Shown here: positions 20,785 to 28,485 of the stretch, piece after piece
Position numbering within the stretch: position 1 is the stretch's first letter
Layout: every line of letters begins with the position of its first letter
Assembly (NCBI GenBank): GCA_000632805.1
Contig: CP007444.1
Location: forward strand, 5,320,772 to 5,384,771
Direction: 5' to 3'
Source: Dyella jiangningensis
GTDB taxonomy: Bacteria > Pseudomonadota > Gammaproteobacteria > Xanthomonadales > Rhodanobacteraceae
DNA length: 64,000 nucleotides
Notes under the pieces: generated by a model
The model's input: the letters and a program-made list of their open reading frames with translations, nothing else
What the model was told of the DNA's origin: nothing
Database searches by the model: none
Program-made: the position numbers and the translations under genes

Positions 20785-22386
20785 TTACAGGTCGACCGAG
20801 GTCGCGTGCTCGCGCGTGGCGGTGAAGCGCACGGCGGGCGAGCGTTCCTGCGCCAGCTGCAGGTTCACGCGCGAGGGCGCGAGGTACACCAGCTCGCCCG
20901 CTGCGTCGATGGCGAGGTTGTTGGCGTTCTTCTCGCGGAATTCCTCAAGCTTCTTCTCGTCGCTGCAGTGCACCCAGCGCGCGGTGGCGACGGTGACGGG
21001 CTCGAAGGTGGCGTCCACGCCGTATTCGTCCTTGAGGCGATAGGCCACCACGTCGAACTGCAGCATGCCCACCGCGCCGAGGATCAGGTCGTTGCTCATC
21101 AGCGGACGGAAGAACTGCGTGGCGCCTTCTTCGGACAGCTGCGCCAGGCCTTTCTGCAGCGCTTTCATTTTCAGCGGGTCGCGCAGGCGCGCGCGGCGGA
21201 ACAGTTCCGGTGCAAAGTTGGGGATGCCGGTGAAGCTCACCATTTCGCCTTCGCTGAAGGTATCGCCGATGCCGATGGTGCCGTGGTTGTGCAGGCCGAT
21301 CACGTCGCCGGGATAGGCGTTTTCCACGATCTCGCGGTCGCTCGCCATGAAGGTGAGCGCATTGGCGATGCGCACGTCCTTGCCGGTGCGCGTCTGCATC
21401 ATCTTCATGCCGGCACTGTAGGTGCCCGAGCACACGCGCATGAAGGCGATGCGGTCGCGGTGCGCCGGGTCCATGTTGGCCTGGATCTTGAATACGAAGC
21501 CGGTGAGGGCTTCCTCCTCGGGCTTCACTTCACGCGTGAGCGTGGCGCGCGAGCGCGGTGAGGGTGCGTGTTCGACGAAGAAATCCAGCAGCAGCTGCAC
21601 GCCGAAGTTGTTCACCGCCGAGCCGAAGAACACCGGCGTGAGCTTGCCCGCCAGGTACTGCTCGACATCGAACGGATGCGAGGCGCCCTGCACCAGTTCG
21701 AGTTCGTCGCGCAATTCGGCCAGCGCTTCGGCGCCGATCACCTCGGCCAGGCCCGGTGCGTCCAGGCCTTTGAAGATGGTCGAGTCCTGGCGTGTGAAGT
21801 TCTTGCCCTGCTCAAACACGTGCACTTCGTCGAGCAGCAGGTGGTACACGCCCTTCAGGCGCTTGCCCATGCCGATCGGCCAGGTGAGCGGCGCGCAGGC
21901 GATGCCCAGCACCGATTCCACTTCGTCCAGCAGTTCGATCGGCGAGCGGCCCTCGCGGTCGAGCTTGTTGATGAAGGTCATGATCGGCGTGTCGCGCAGG
22001 CGGCACACCTCCATCAGCTTGATGGTGCGTTCTTCCACGCCCTTCGCGCAGTCGATCACCATCAGCGCGGAGTCCACCGCGGTGAGCACGCGATAGGTGT
22101 CTTCGGAGAAGTCGGCGTGGCCCGGGGTGTCCAGCAGGTTGACGATGCGGCCCTCGTAGGGGAACTGCATCACCGAGGAGGTCACCGAGATGCCGCGCTC
22201 CTTTTCCAGCGCCATCCAGTCCGAAGTGGCGTGGCGGGCGGCCTTGCGGCCCTTCACCGAGCCGGCCATCTGGATCGCACCGCCGAACAGCAGCAGCTTT
22301 TCGGTCAGCGTGGTCTTGCCCGCGTCAGGATGGCTGACGATGGCGAAGGTGCGGCGGCGGCGGGTTTCGGTGAGATGCGTGGACAT
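20785..22386 (-). CDS. prfC: Peptide chain release factor 3
   Basis: 533 residues, full length for RF3, the translational GTPase that removes RF1/RF2 from ribosomes after peptide release. GTPase motifs are intact: G1 S-H-P-D-A-G-K-T-T (about 18-26), G3 D-T-P-G-H-A-D-F and G4 N-K-L-D-R-E. Domains II and III follow. The open frame extends about 90 codons upstream, but that stretch runs through a REP doublet and has a different character; the ATG at 22386, giving M-S-T-H-L-T-E-T, is the real start. Confidence 0.96.
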   Translation of the reverse strand: MSTHLTETRRRRTFAIVSHPDAGKTTLTEKLLLFGGAIQMAGSVKGRKAARHATSDWMALEKERGISVTSSVMQFPYEGRIVNLLDTPGHADFSEDTYRVLTAVDSALMVIDCAKGVEERTIKLMEVCRLRDTPIMTFINKLDREGRSPIELLDEVESVLGIACAPLTWPIGMGKRLKGVYHLLLDEVHVFEQGKNFTRQDSTIFKGLDAPGLAEVIGAEALAELRDELELVQGASHPFDVEQYLAGKLTPVFFGSAVNNFGVQLLLDFFVEHAPSPRSRATLTREVKPEEEALTGFVFKIQANMDPAHRDRIAFMRVCSGTYSAGMKMMQTRTGKDVRIANALTFMASDREIVENAYPGDVIGLHNHGTIGIGDTFSEGEMVSFTGIPNFAPELFRRARLRDPLKMKALQKGLAQLSEEGATQFFRPLMSNDLILGAVGMLQFDVVAYRLKDEYGVDATFEPVTVATARWVHCSDEKKLEEFREKNANNLAIDAAGELVYLAPSRVNLQLAQERSPAVRFTATREHATSVDL

Positions 22387-22450
22387 GGTGGGTTCTGGGT
22401 TAGCTAACCCCCCATTGTACCAAGGGCGGAGGAGGGGTGCCGGCCATCCT

Positions 22451-22570
22451 GTGGGAGCGCACCCTGTGCGCGACTGCGGAGGCTGGGTTACCCCATCGAA
22501 GGGTCGTCGCGAGCGAAGACGTCCCGCGTCAGGGCTCCGTAGGCCTGTCGCGCACAGGGTGCGCTCCCAC
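22451..22570. repeat. REP-like inverted doublet
   Basis: Forward arm at 22451-22475 and inverted arm ending at 22570; both carry the central base T (CACCCTGTG). Spacer about 70 bases. Located between prfC and the M24 peptidase gene. Confidence 0.88.
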
Positions 22571-22586
22571 AGAGAATGATGAGGGC

Positions 22587-23273
22587 TCAGGCCGTCAGCA
22601 GGTCTTCGTAAAACGCCCCATACGGCTCCGTCGGATGTGCGATCTGTATCTCCAGGATCCACAGCCCGCTGGAAGGCCGTTCGCCGAGCTCGCCCAGGTC
22701 ACCCGCCTTGTGCACGGCGTGCGGGAAATCGCTGACGCGATGCCCCTTGATCTCATGGTTGAGCCGCCAACCCATGGCCTCGGCTTGCTCTTCGGCGAAG
22801 GCATACAACGCTTCCCCGCTGAGGCCGCGCGTGCGCCAGGCATCGGCCACGAGGTGGAAGAGCTGGCGCGCAGCCTCCGCGCAGGCCTGCTGTTGCGGGG
22901 CGTGGCCGATCACGAAGGTGTCGCCCACGTCGCCCTCGTGGCCGGCGAACACCAGGCCGAGGTCGATGAAGTAGAGGTCGTTCTCGCCGAGCCGTACCCC
23001 GGGTTCCGAGCGCTCGCGATAGATCTTGGTGGTGTTCGGCCCGATGCGGATGATCACCGGGTGCCACAGGCGCTCCATGCCCAGCTCGCGAAATACCTCC
23101 AGCGCCATGGCTTTGGCCTCGTCCTCGCTGATGCCCGGACGCATGCGTGCGCGGATGCCCTGCAGCGCGGCCCAACTCCGCTCGCGGGCGTGCTGCATCA
23201 GGGCGGGATCGAAGCGCTCGCCGACCGCTTCCTGACGAGGGCTGCTCATGCTTGCGGGGGCCGCCGGAGACAT
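22587..23273 (-). CDS. M24 family (aminopeptidase P-like) metallopeptidase
   Basis: 228 residues, only the catalytic pita-bread domain. Candidate metal ligands are Asp in Y-F-I-D-L-G, Asp in G-D-V-G-D-T-F, a His in N-H-E-I-K-G-H, Glu in I-L-E-I-Q-I and Glu near the C-terminus (F-Y-E-D-L-L). The last ligands deviate from the textbook spacing, so peptidase activity is likely but not certain. Substrate is unknown. The start may be 23273 or 23249. It follows the DUF1304 gene by seven bases and is probably co-transcribed with it. Confidence 0.78.
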   Translation of the reverse strand: MSPAAPASMSSPRQEAVGERFDPALMQHARERSWAALQGIRARMRPGISEDEAKAMALEVFRELGMERLWHPVIIRIGPNTTKIYRERSEPGVRLGENDLYFIDLGLVFAGHEGDVGDTFVIGHAPQQQACAEAARQLFHLVADAWRTRGLSGEALYAFAEEQAEAMGWRLNHEIKGHRVSDFPHAVHKAGDLGELGERPSSGLWILEIQIAHPTEPYGAFYEDLLTA

Positions 23274-23280
23274 GGAGAGG

Positions 23281-23637
23281 TCAGGCCAGCAGAACCAGCA
23301 CGATGCCGACCAGCGCCGGCAGCGCCTGGATCCACAGCACCTTCCGCGTGGCCGTGAGCCCGCCGAACACGCCGGCCACCAGGATGCAGCCGAGGAAGAA
23401 CAGGGTCACCGGGCGTCCGCTGTCGCCCAGCCAGAGGCTCCACAGCAGGCCGGCGGCCAGGAAGCCGTTGTACAGGCCCTGGTTGGCCGCAAGCACCTTC
23501 GACTGCCGCGCGAATTCCTCGCTGAGGCCGAAAGCGCGCCGGCCCGATGGGCGGGTCCACAGGAACATCTCCAGCACCAGGAACCAGAGATGGAGCAGGG
23601 CGACGAGGGCGACGACAAGCGAGGCGAGTAGGGACAT
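23281..23637 (-). CDS. DUF1304 family small membrane protein
   Basis: 118 residues with four hydrophobic helices and the family signature L-E-M-F-L-W followed by N-Q-G-L-Y-N-G-F-L-A-A-G. Function of the family is unknown. ATG at 23637 gives the normal N-terminus (M-S-L-L-A-S-L-V-V-A-L); the longer open frame upstream is not supported. It is the first gene of a two-gene unit with the M24 peptidase. Confidence 0.88.
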   Translation of the reverse strand: MSLLASLVVALVALLHLWFLVLEMFLWTRPSGRRAFGLSEEFARQSKVLAANQGLYNGFLAAGLLWSLWLGDSGRPVTLFFLGCILVAGVFGGLTATRKVLWIQALPALVGIVLVLLA

Positions 23638-23847
23638 CGGTTCAAAAGGCCGCTGAGCGAGGCGCGCAGTGTTGCAGCCTGCGCCGGGCGCGGCAAATCG
23701 GCCGGTAACACTTACGGCCAATGGCTGCGTGCCGGGGCCCGGCGTAGGTTCGGGGCGCTGGGTTCAGGAAGTTGCGCCCGAAGGACAGTGACGTCGCGCC
23801 TGGGGCGGGGGGCATTGCCCGGCCAATCCAACTCCGGGAGTCACCTC

Positions 23848-24639
23848 ATGAACAAGTCACTGTCTGCGGGCTTGTGCCTGCTGTTGCTGTGTCCGGTTAG
23901 CGCGATGGCCGAGGGGCCGTTCGACGGCACCTGGAAGGTCGACATGAGCAAGGTGCAGATGCCCAAGAAGCCCGATGTGCTCGTGCTGAAGGACGGCATG
24001 TACGACTGCACGACCTGCGTACCGCCGATCAGCGTCAAGGCCGACGGACAGGATCATCCGGTGACCGGCCACCCGTACTACGACGCGATGGCCGTACAGA
24101 TCGTGGATGCGCACACGGTGAAGGAAACCGACAAGAAGGGCGGCAAGGTGGTGGCCACCTCGACCACCACGGTGGCACCCGATGGCAAGAGCGCGCGTGT
24201 CGAATTCAGCGACAGCAGCAACTCGAGCGGTGCGCCGGTGACCGGCAGTGCCGAGCTGAAGCAGGTTGCCGCCGGTCCCGCGGGATCGCATGCGCTTTCA
24301 GGTTCGTGGATCACCGCGACCATGGGCGAGATGTCCGACAACGCCACCCAGATCACCTTCAAGGAAGAGGGCGGCATGATGAGCATGAGTTCGCCGACGG
24401 GGCAGTCGTACCAGGCCAAGATGGACGGCACCGAGGCGCCCTACAAGGGTGACCCTGGCATCAGCACGGTCACGGTGAAGAAGGCCGGCAGGAACTCGAT
24501 GGTCGAGACCGACAAGCGCGACGGCAAGGTGATCGCCGTGCTCACCTCCACCGTGTCCGCCGATGGCAAGACCATGCATGTGCTGTTCGATGACAAGCTG
24601 CGCAATCGCACCATGAGCTTCGAAGCCGTGAAGCAATGA
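23848..24639 (+). CDS. Exported protein of unknown function, two related halves
   Basis: 263 residues with a signal peptide (M-N-K-S-L-S-A-G-L-C-L-L-L-L-C-P-V-S-A-M-A). GGGAG lies seven bases before the ATG. The mature protein has two similar halves: F-D-G-T-W-K-V-D opens the first, L-S-G-S-W-I-T-A the second, and each ends with a V-(V/I)-A-x-(S/L)-T-(S/T)-T-V-(A/S)-x-D-G-K segment, suggesting a duplicated lipocalin-like beta domain. A close pair of cysteines (D-C-T-T-C) sits near residue 52. No family recognised with confidence. Monocistronic. Confidence 0.8.
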   Translation: MNKSLSAGLCLLLLCPVSAMAEGPFDGTWKVDMSKVQMPKKPDVLVLKDGMYDCTTCVPPISVKADGQDHPVTGHPYYDAMAVQIVDAHTVKETDKKGGKVVATSTTTVAPDGKSARVEFSDSSNSSGAPVTGSAELKQVAAGPAGSHALSGSWITATMGEMSDNATQITFKEEGGMMSMSSPTGQSYQAKMDGTEAPYKGDPGISTVTVKKAGRNSMVETDKRDGKVIAVLTSTVSADGKTMHVLFDDKLRNRTMSFEAVKQ

Positions 24640-24735
24640 CGAGACGTCGCGCCAGGGCCGTGAAGGCCTTGGTGCGACAAGGTTTCACGCGAAACCGACG
24701 ATTCCCATCACGAAAACGTCGATGGCTAGATGCAT

Positions 24736-24751
24736 AGACGTTTAGACGTCT
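24736..24751. promoter_or_regulatory. Tandem met-box-like operator (AGACGTTT AGACGTCT)
   Basis: Two adjacent 8-base units, AGACGTTT and AGACGTCT. The second equals the MetJ consensus met box of enteric bacteria, and the pair abuts the -35 hexamer of the metX promoter. MetJ with SAM as co-repressor binds tandem met boxes. Weaker five-of-eight matches continue upstream (24720-24735). No metJ gene is in the window, so the binding protein is unproven. Confidence 0.5.
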
Positions 24752-24752
24752 A

Positions 24753-24782
24753 TTGACACGCAGCAATGGCTGCCGTTAGATT
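24753..24782 (+). promoter_or_regulatory. metX operon promoter
   Basis: -35 TTGACA at 24753-24758 and -10 TAGATT at 24777-24782 (18-base spacing, six and four matches). The predicted start of transcription, near 24789, falls right at the first base of the SAM riboswitch, which supports the assignment. Confidence 0.6.
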
Positions 24783-24789
24783 CTCCATC

Positions 24790-24903
24790 ACTCATCGAGA
24801 CCGGCTGAGGGACAGGCCCTTTGAAGCCGGGGCAACCTGCGGAACCTTCCGCAACGGTGCCAATTCCTGCGGCGGCGCTACGGGCGCCAGCCGCGAGATG
24901 AGG
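24790..24903 (+). ncRNA. SAM-I (S-box) riboswitch
   Basis: Cis-acting RNA that binds S-adenosylmethionine. P1 is CTCATC (24791-24796) with GATGAG (24897-24902). P2 is CCGGCT / AGCCGG plus AGGG / CCCT enclosing the kink-turn type GA elements. The conserved core G-A-A-G-C-C-G-G-G-G-C-A-A-C-C follows. P3 is TGCGG / CCGCA with loop AACCTT; then come the conserved GGTGCCAATTCC and P4, GCGGC-GGCGC / GCGCC-A-GCCGC. It lies 90 bases upstream of metX and should lower expression of metX-metB-hom when SAM is plentiful. Confidence 0.93.
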
Positions 24904-24950
24904 GCAGAACCGCACCGCCCGCGCATCCGCCGGCCGTGCGTCGGCTCTCC

Positions 24951-24984
24951 TCTCCGGTCCGCAGGTCGATGCCACGACCGGAGA
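24951..24984 (+). promoter_or_regulatory. Ribosome-site sequestering hairpin of the SAM riboswitch
   Basis: Perfect 9-base stem TCTCCGGTC (24951-24959) / GACCGGAGA (24976-24984). The 3' arm contains GGAG (24980-24983), the ribosome-binding site of metX nine bases before its ATG. Forming this stem would block translation. The pyrimidine tract 24945-24954, overlapping the 5' arm, can instead pair with GAGATGAGGG (24895-24904), the 3' strand of P1 plus flanks, giving a competing helix. Confidence 0.7.
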
Positions 24985-24992
24985 AGATCGAG

Positions 24993-26021
24993 ATGTCCAG
25001 CCAGCCGCAACCCGTCCCGCCCGCTGTGTCCGCCTCTGTCGCGGCCGCCGGCGCCATGCGGCCGGACCTCACCACCCAGCGCAGCACCCGCCGCGTCACG
25101 CTCACCCCCAAGTACGGCAGCACGCCCCGCGAGGTGGACGTGCGCTACCTGTGGTGCGGCGCGCCGGACGCCCCCACGGTGATCGTGCAGGGCGGCATCT
25201 CGGCCAACCGCGACGTGGTGGCGCTGGACAGCGAGAGCGCTGTGGGCTGGTGGCAGGAGCAGGTCGGCGCGGGCCGTCCGGTGGATCTCGATCGCTACCG
25301 CGTGCTCTCGATCGACTGGATCACCCCGGCCGATCTGGAGGGCGTGCAGGCCGTGTCCAGCGAGGACCAGGCCGACGCACTGGCCGCGCTGGTCGATGCG
25401 CTGGGCATCGGCCGCGTGCACGCCTTCATCGGTTCTTCCTACGGCGCCATGGCCGCATTGGCCTTCGCCGCGCGCCATCCGTACGCGCTGGGTCGCCTGG
25501 TGCTGCTGGCCGGCGCGCATCGTCCGCATCCGCTGGCCACGGCGCAGCGCTCCGTACAGCGCGGCATCGTGCGGCTGGGCCAGGACTGCGGCCAGCCGGA
25601 GCAGGCGCTGGCGCTGGCCCGTCAGCTGGCCATGACCACTTATCGCGGCAGCGAGGAGTTCGCCAAGCGCTTTGCCGCCGCGCCGGAATTCCGCGAAGGC
25701 CGCTTCCATTTCCCGGTCGAGGATTACCTGGAGCACGCCGGTCGCCGCTTCGTCGAGCGCTTCGACGTGGAGCGCTTCCTCGCGCTGTCCGAATCCATCG
25801 ACCTGCATGACGTGCAGCCCGAGCAGATCGCCGCGCCGTCCACGCTGATCGGCTTCCCGTCCGATCGCCTGGTGCCGCTGGCCGACCTGTGCGAGCTGCA
25901 GCGCCGCCTGCATGGCCCGGCCACGCTCGAAGTGGTCGAGTCGCCCTACGGCCACGACGCTTTCCTCAAGGAAACCGACCGCCTCGCGCCGCTGCTGCGC
26001 GAAGCGCTGGCCGGTTGTTGA
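24993..26021 (+). CDS. metX: MetX-family homoserine (or serine) O-acyltransferase
   Basis: 342 residues, alpha/beta-hydrolase fold of the MetX family, which acylates the hydroxyl of homoserine using acetyl- or succinyl-CoA before sulfur incorporation. Catalytic triad by position: Ser149 (G-S-S-Y-G), Asp291 (F-P-S-D-R-L-V-P) and His321 (Y-G-H-D-A-F-L-K-E). The usual G-G-S-M-G-G elbow is replaced by G-S-S-Y-G-A-M, and the early loop is G-G-I-S-A-N-R-D-V, marks of a divergent subgroup found in Xanthomonadales; some of these are reported as serine O-succinyltransferases. Location directly before metB and hom favours a methionine role. Start chosen by GGAG nine bases upstream. Confidence 0.88.
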   Translation: MSSQPQPVPPAVSASVAAAGAMRPDLTTQRSTRRVTLTPKYGSTPREVDVRYLWCGAPDAPTVIVQGGISANRDVVALDSESAVGWWQEQVGAGRPVDLDRYRVLSIDWITPADLEGVQAVSSEDQADALAALVDALGIGRVHAFIGSSYGAMAALAFAARHPYALGRLVLLAGAHRPHPLATAQRSVQRGIVRLGQDCGQPEQALALARQLAMTTYRGSEEFAKRFAAAPEFREGRFHFPVEDYLEHAGRRFVERFDVERFLALSESIDLHDVQPEQIAAPSTLIGFPSDRLVPLADLCELQRRLHGPATLEVVESPYGHDAFLKETDRLAPLLREALAGC

Positions 26022-26058
26022 ACCCATACCGCATACGCATCACGCACGGAGATTCACC

Positions 26059-27249
26059 ATGAGCGACACCCCCGCCCCCTGTACCCGCGCCGTGCGCGCC
26101 GGCATCGAATCGGACACCCAGCACGGCGCCGTGGTGCCGCCGCTGCATCTGTCCACCAACTATGCGTTCGACGGTTTCGGCAACAAGCGCGCCTACGATT
26201 ACTCGCGCAGCGGCAACCCCACGCGCGACCTGCTGGGCGAAGCGCTGGCCGAGCTGGAGCAGGGCGCGGGCGCGGTGGTGACGGCCAGCGGCATGGCCGC
26301 GGTGGCGCTGGCGCTGGAGCTGGTGCCGGCCGGTTCGCTGGTGCTGGCCGCGCATGATTGCTACGGCGGCACGTGGCGCCTGCTCGATGCGTGGGCGAAG
26401 AAGAGCCGCTTCCAGGTGCGCTTCGTCGATCTCACCAACAGCCATGCGCTGGCTGAAGGTCTGGCGCTGAAGCCCTCGCTGGTGTGGGTGGAAACGCCGT
26501 CCAATCCGCTGCTGCGCATCACCGACATCCGTCACGTGGCGCAGGCCGCACACGCCGCGGGTGCGCTGCTGGTGGTGGACAACACCTTCCTCTCGCCCGC
26601 GTTACAGCAGCCGCTCACGCTGGGCGCCGATGTGGTGGTGCATTCGACCACCAAGTACATCAACGGCCACAGCGACGTGGTGGGCGGCGCCGTGGTGGCG
26701 CGCGACCAGGCCGTGGCCGATCAGCTGAAGTGGTGGGGCAACTGCAACGGCCTCACCGGTGCGCCGTTCGACAGCTTCCTCACCCTGCGTGGCCTGCGCA
26801 CGCTGAGCGTGCGCCTGCGCCAGCACCAGGAAAACGCGGTGCGCATCGCCGAGCGTCTGGACGGCCATGCGGCCGTACGCAAGATCTACTACCCAGGGCT
26901 GGAAAGCCACGCCGGCCACGCGCTGGCCGCGCGCCAGCAGCTGGGCTTCGGTGCCATGCTCAGCTTCGAGATCGAAGGCGACGTGCCGCACATCGAAGCC
27001 TTCGTCGATGGCCTGCGCTACTTCTCGCTGGCCGAATCGCTGGGTGGTGTGGAGAGCCTGGTGGCGCATCCGGCCACGATGACGCATGCATCGATGGCGC
27101 CGGAGGCACGCCGCGCCGCCGGTATCGCCGACAGCCTGCTGCGCCTGTCCGTGGGTATCGAGGATGGCGACGATCTGCTGCGCGATCTCGACGCCGCGTT
27201 GTCGCGCGCGCTCGCCGTGGGTGAAGGCAAACGCCGGGTGAGCGCGTGA
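26059..27249 (+). CDS. metB: Cystathionine gamma-synthase / trans-sulfuration PLP enzyme
   Basis: 396 residues of the Cys/Met metabolism PLP-dependent family. It joins an O-acyl-homoserine with cysteine to give cystathionine (or with sulfide in some members). Seen: Y-D-Y-S-R-S-G-N-P-T-R phosphate-binding region, the Y-G-G-T segment, and the PLP lysine in H-S-T-T-K-Y-I-N-G-H-S-D, followed by the C-terminal S-L-G-G-V-E-S-L motif. Start ATG at 26059 has GGAG seven bases upstream. It lies 37 bases after metX, and its stop overlaps the hom start by three bases (GTGA), so translation is coupled. Confidence 0.93.
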   Translation: MSDTPAPCTRAVRAGIESDTQHGAVVPPLHLSTNYAFDGFGNKRAYDYSRSGNPTRDLLGEALAELEQGAGAVVTASGMAAVALALELVPAGSLVLAAHDCYGGTWRLLDAWAKKSRFQVRFVDLTNSHALAEGLALKPSLVWVETPSNPLLRITDIRHVAQAAHAAGALLVVDNTFLSPALQQPLTLGADVVVHSTTKYINGHSDVVGGAVVARDQAVADQLKWWGNCNGLTGAPFDSFLTLRGLRTLSVRLRQHQENAVRIAERLDGHAAVRKIYYPGLESHAGHALAARQQLGFGAMLSFEIEGDVPHIEAFVDGLRYFSLAESLGGVESLVAHPATMTHASMAPEARRAAGIADSLLRLSVGIEDGDDLLRDLDAALSRALAVGEGKRRVSA

Positions 27250-28331
27250 GCGCGGTGCTGGCGGCGGAGGCCGCACCCGCATCGAAACCGCAGGCGTCTT
27301 CGTCCATCGCCGCCGTGCTGCTCGGCACCGGCGTGGTCGGTGGCGCCTTCCTCAAGCTGCTCAATACACCGGCGGCATCTTCGATTCGCCTGGTGGGCGC
27401 GGCGAATTCGCGCCGCCAGCAGACGCAGGCCGAACAACTGGCCGATCGCGCGTTGCGCGAGAAGCTGAAGAGCCATGGCGACGTGCGTGATGACGCCGCG
27501 CTGCTGTCCGCGCTGGACGCGAACGATGCGGCAGTAAAAGTCATCATCGACGCTACCGCCTGTGGCACGCTCGCTTCGCGTCATTCCGAATGGCTGGCGC
27601 GCGGTTATCACGTGGTGACCGCGAACAAGTCGCTGGCCGGCGGCGATCTGCCGGGCTGGCGTGCGCTGCAGGCCGCGCTCGCGCAGGGTGGTCGTTACGG
27701 TGACTCGGCAACGGTGGGTGCAGGCCTGCCGGTGATCTCGACCTTGCGCCGCCTGCGTCATTGCGGCGATGCGCTGCTCACGCTCGAAGGCGTGTTCTCC
27801 GGGTCGCTCTCCTATCTGTTCAACCAGTACGACGGCAGCCAGCCGTTTTCCGCGCTGCTGCGTCGTGCGCGCGAACTGGGCTACACCGAACCCGATCCGC
27901 GTTCCGACCTCTCGGGCGAGGACGTCGCGCGCAAGCTGCTGATCCTCGCGCGCTGCGCGGGCTTTGCGTTGCGTCCCGACGAAGTGGAAGTGGAAAGCCT
28001 GGTGCCGGAAAGCCTGCGCGGCGTGGATGTGGAAACCTTCCTCTCGCGCCTGGAAGAACTGGACGAGCCGCTGGCGGCGCGTCATGCCGAGGCAAAAGCG
28101 CGCGGCGGTGCATTGCGTTTCCTCGCGCGCCTCAACCAGCGCGGCCGCGCCCGCGTGGGTCTGGTGGAAGTGCCGGCCAATCACCCGGCCACGCGCCTCT
28201 ACGGCACTGACAACCAGTTCGCGCTTAGCACCACGCGTTACAACACGCAGCCGCTGGTGATCCAGGGGCCGGGCGCGGGGCCGGAGGTGACGGCGCAGGC
28301 GTTGCTGGGGGATGTGCTGGCGTTGGCGTGA
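27246..28331 (+). CDS. hom: Homoserine dehydrogenase
   Basis: 361 residues. It reduces aspartate semialdehyde to homoserine with NAD(P)H, feeding methionine and threonine synthesis. The Rossmann glycine motif L-L-G-T-G-V-V-G-G is at about 25-33; the catalytic domain shows A-N-K-S-L-A-G-G, the G-A-G-L-P-V-I-S-T-L loop and E-P-D-P-R-S-D-L-S-G-x-D-V-A-R-K with the conserved Asp and Lys. There is no aspartokinase domain and no C-terminal ACT domain, so threonine feedback through ACT is not expected. Start GTG overlaps the metB stop. Control therefore probably comes from the SAM riboswitch of the operon. Confidence 0.94.
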   Translation: MSAVLAAEAAPASKPQASSSIAAVLLGTGVVGGAFLKLLNTPAASSIRLVGAANSRRQQTQAEQLADRALREKLKSHGDVRDDAALLSALDANDAAVKVIIDATACGTLASRHSEWLARGYHVVTANKSLAGGDLPGWRALQAALAQGGRYGDSATVGAGLPVISTLRRLRHCGDALLTLEGVFSGSLSYLFNQYDGSQPFSALLRRARELGYTEPDPRSDLSGEDVARKLLILARCAGFALRPDEVEVESLVPESLRGVDVETFLSRLEELDEPLAARHAEAKARGGALRFLARLNQRGRARVGLVEVPANHPATRLYGTDNQFALSTTRYNTQPLVIQGPGAGPEVTAQALLGDVLALA

Positions 28332-28346
28332 GCGTGTCGCGGGATG

Positions 28347-28415
28347 TGTCGCGCACAGGGTGCGCTCCCACAACGTCGACGCAGATCTTTTGTGGGAGCG
28401 CACCCTGTGCGCGAC
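28347..28415. repeat. REP-like inverted doublet, outward order
   Basis: Here the reverse arm comes first (28347-28371) and the forward arm second (28391-28415), opposite to the other doublets. Both arms have central base T. It lies just after hom. Confidence 0.87.
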
Positions 28416-28428
28416 TGCCTCGTCGCTC

Positions 28429-28462
28429 AAAAAAAAACGCGCGGCTCACACCGCGCGTTTTC
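28429..28462. terminator. Bidirectional intrinsic terminator
   Basis: A run of nine A residues, stem AACGCGCGG / CCGCGCGTT with loop CTCACA, then T-rich sequence. Shared by hom and the convergent APC permease. Confidence 0.9.
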
Positions 28463-28485
28463 TGTTTTCTGGAAGTGTCGTGCGA

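Noticed and set aside
22387..22662. N-terminal extension of prfC by about 90 codons
   Set aside because: The extension runs through a REP doublet; RF3 proteins begin at the ATG at 22386.
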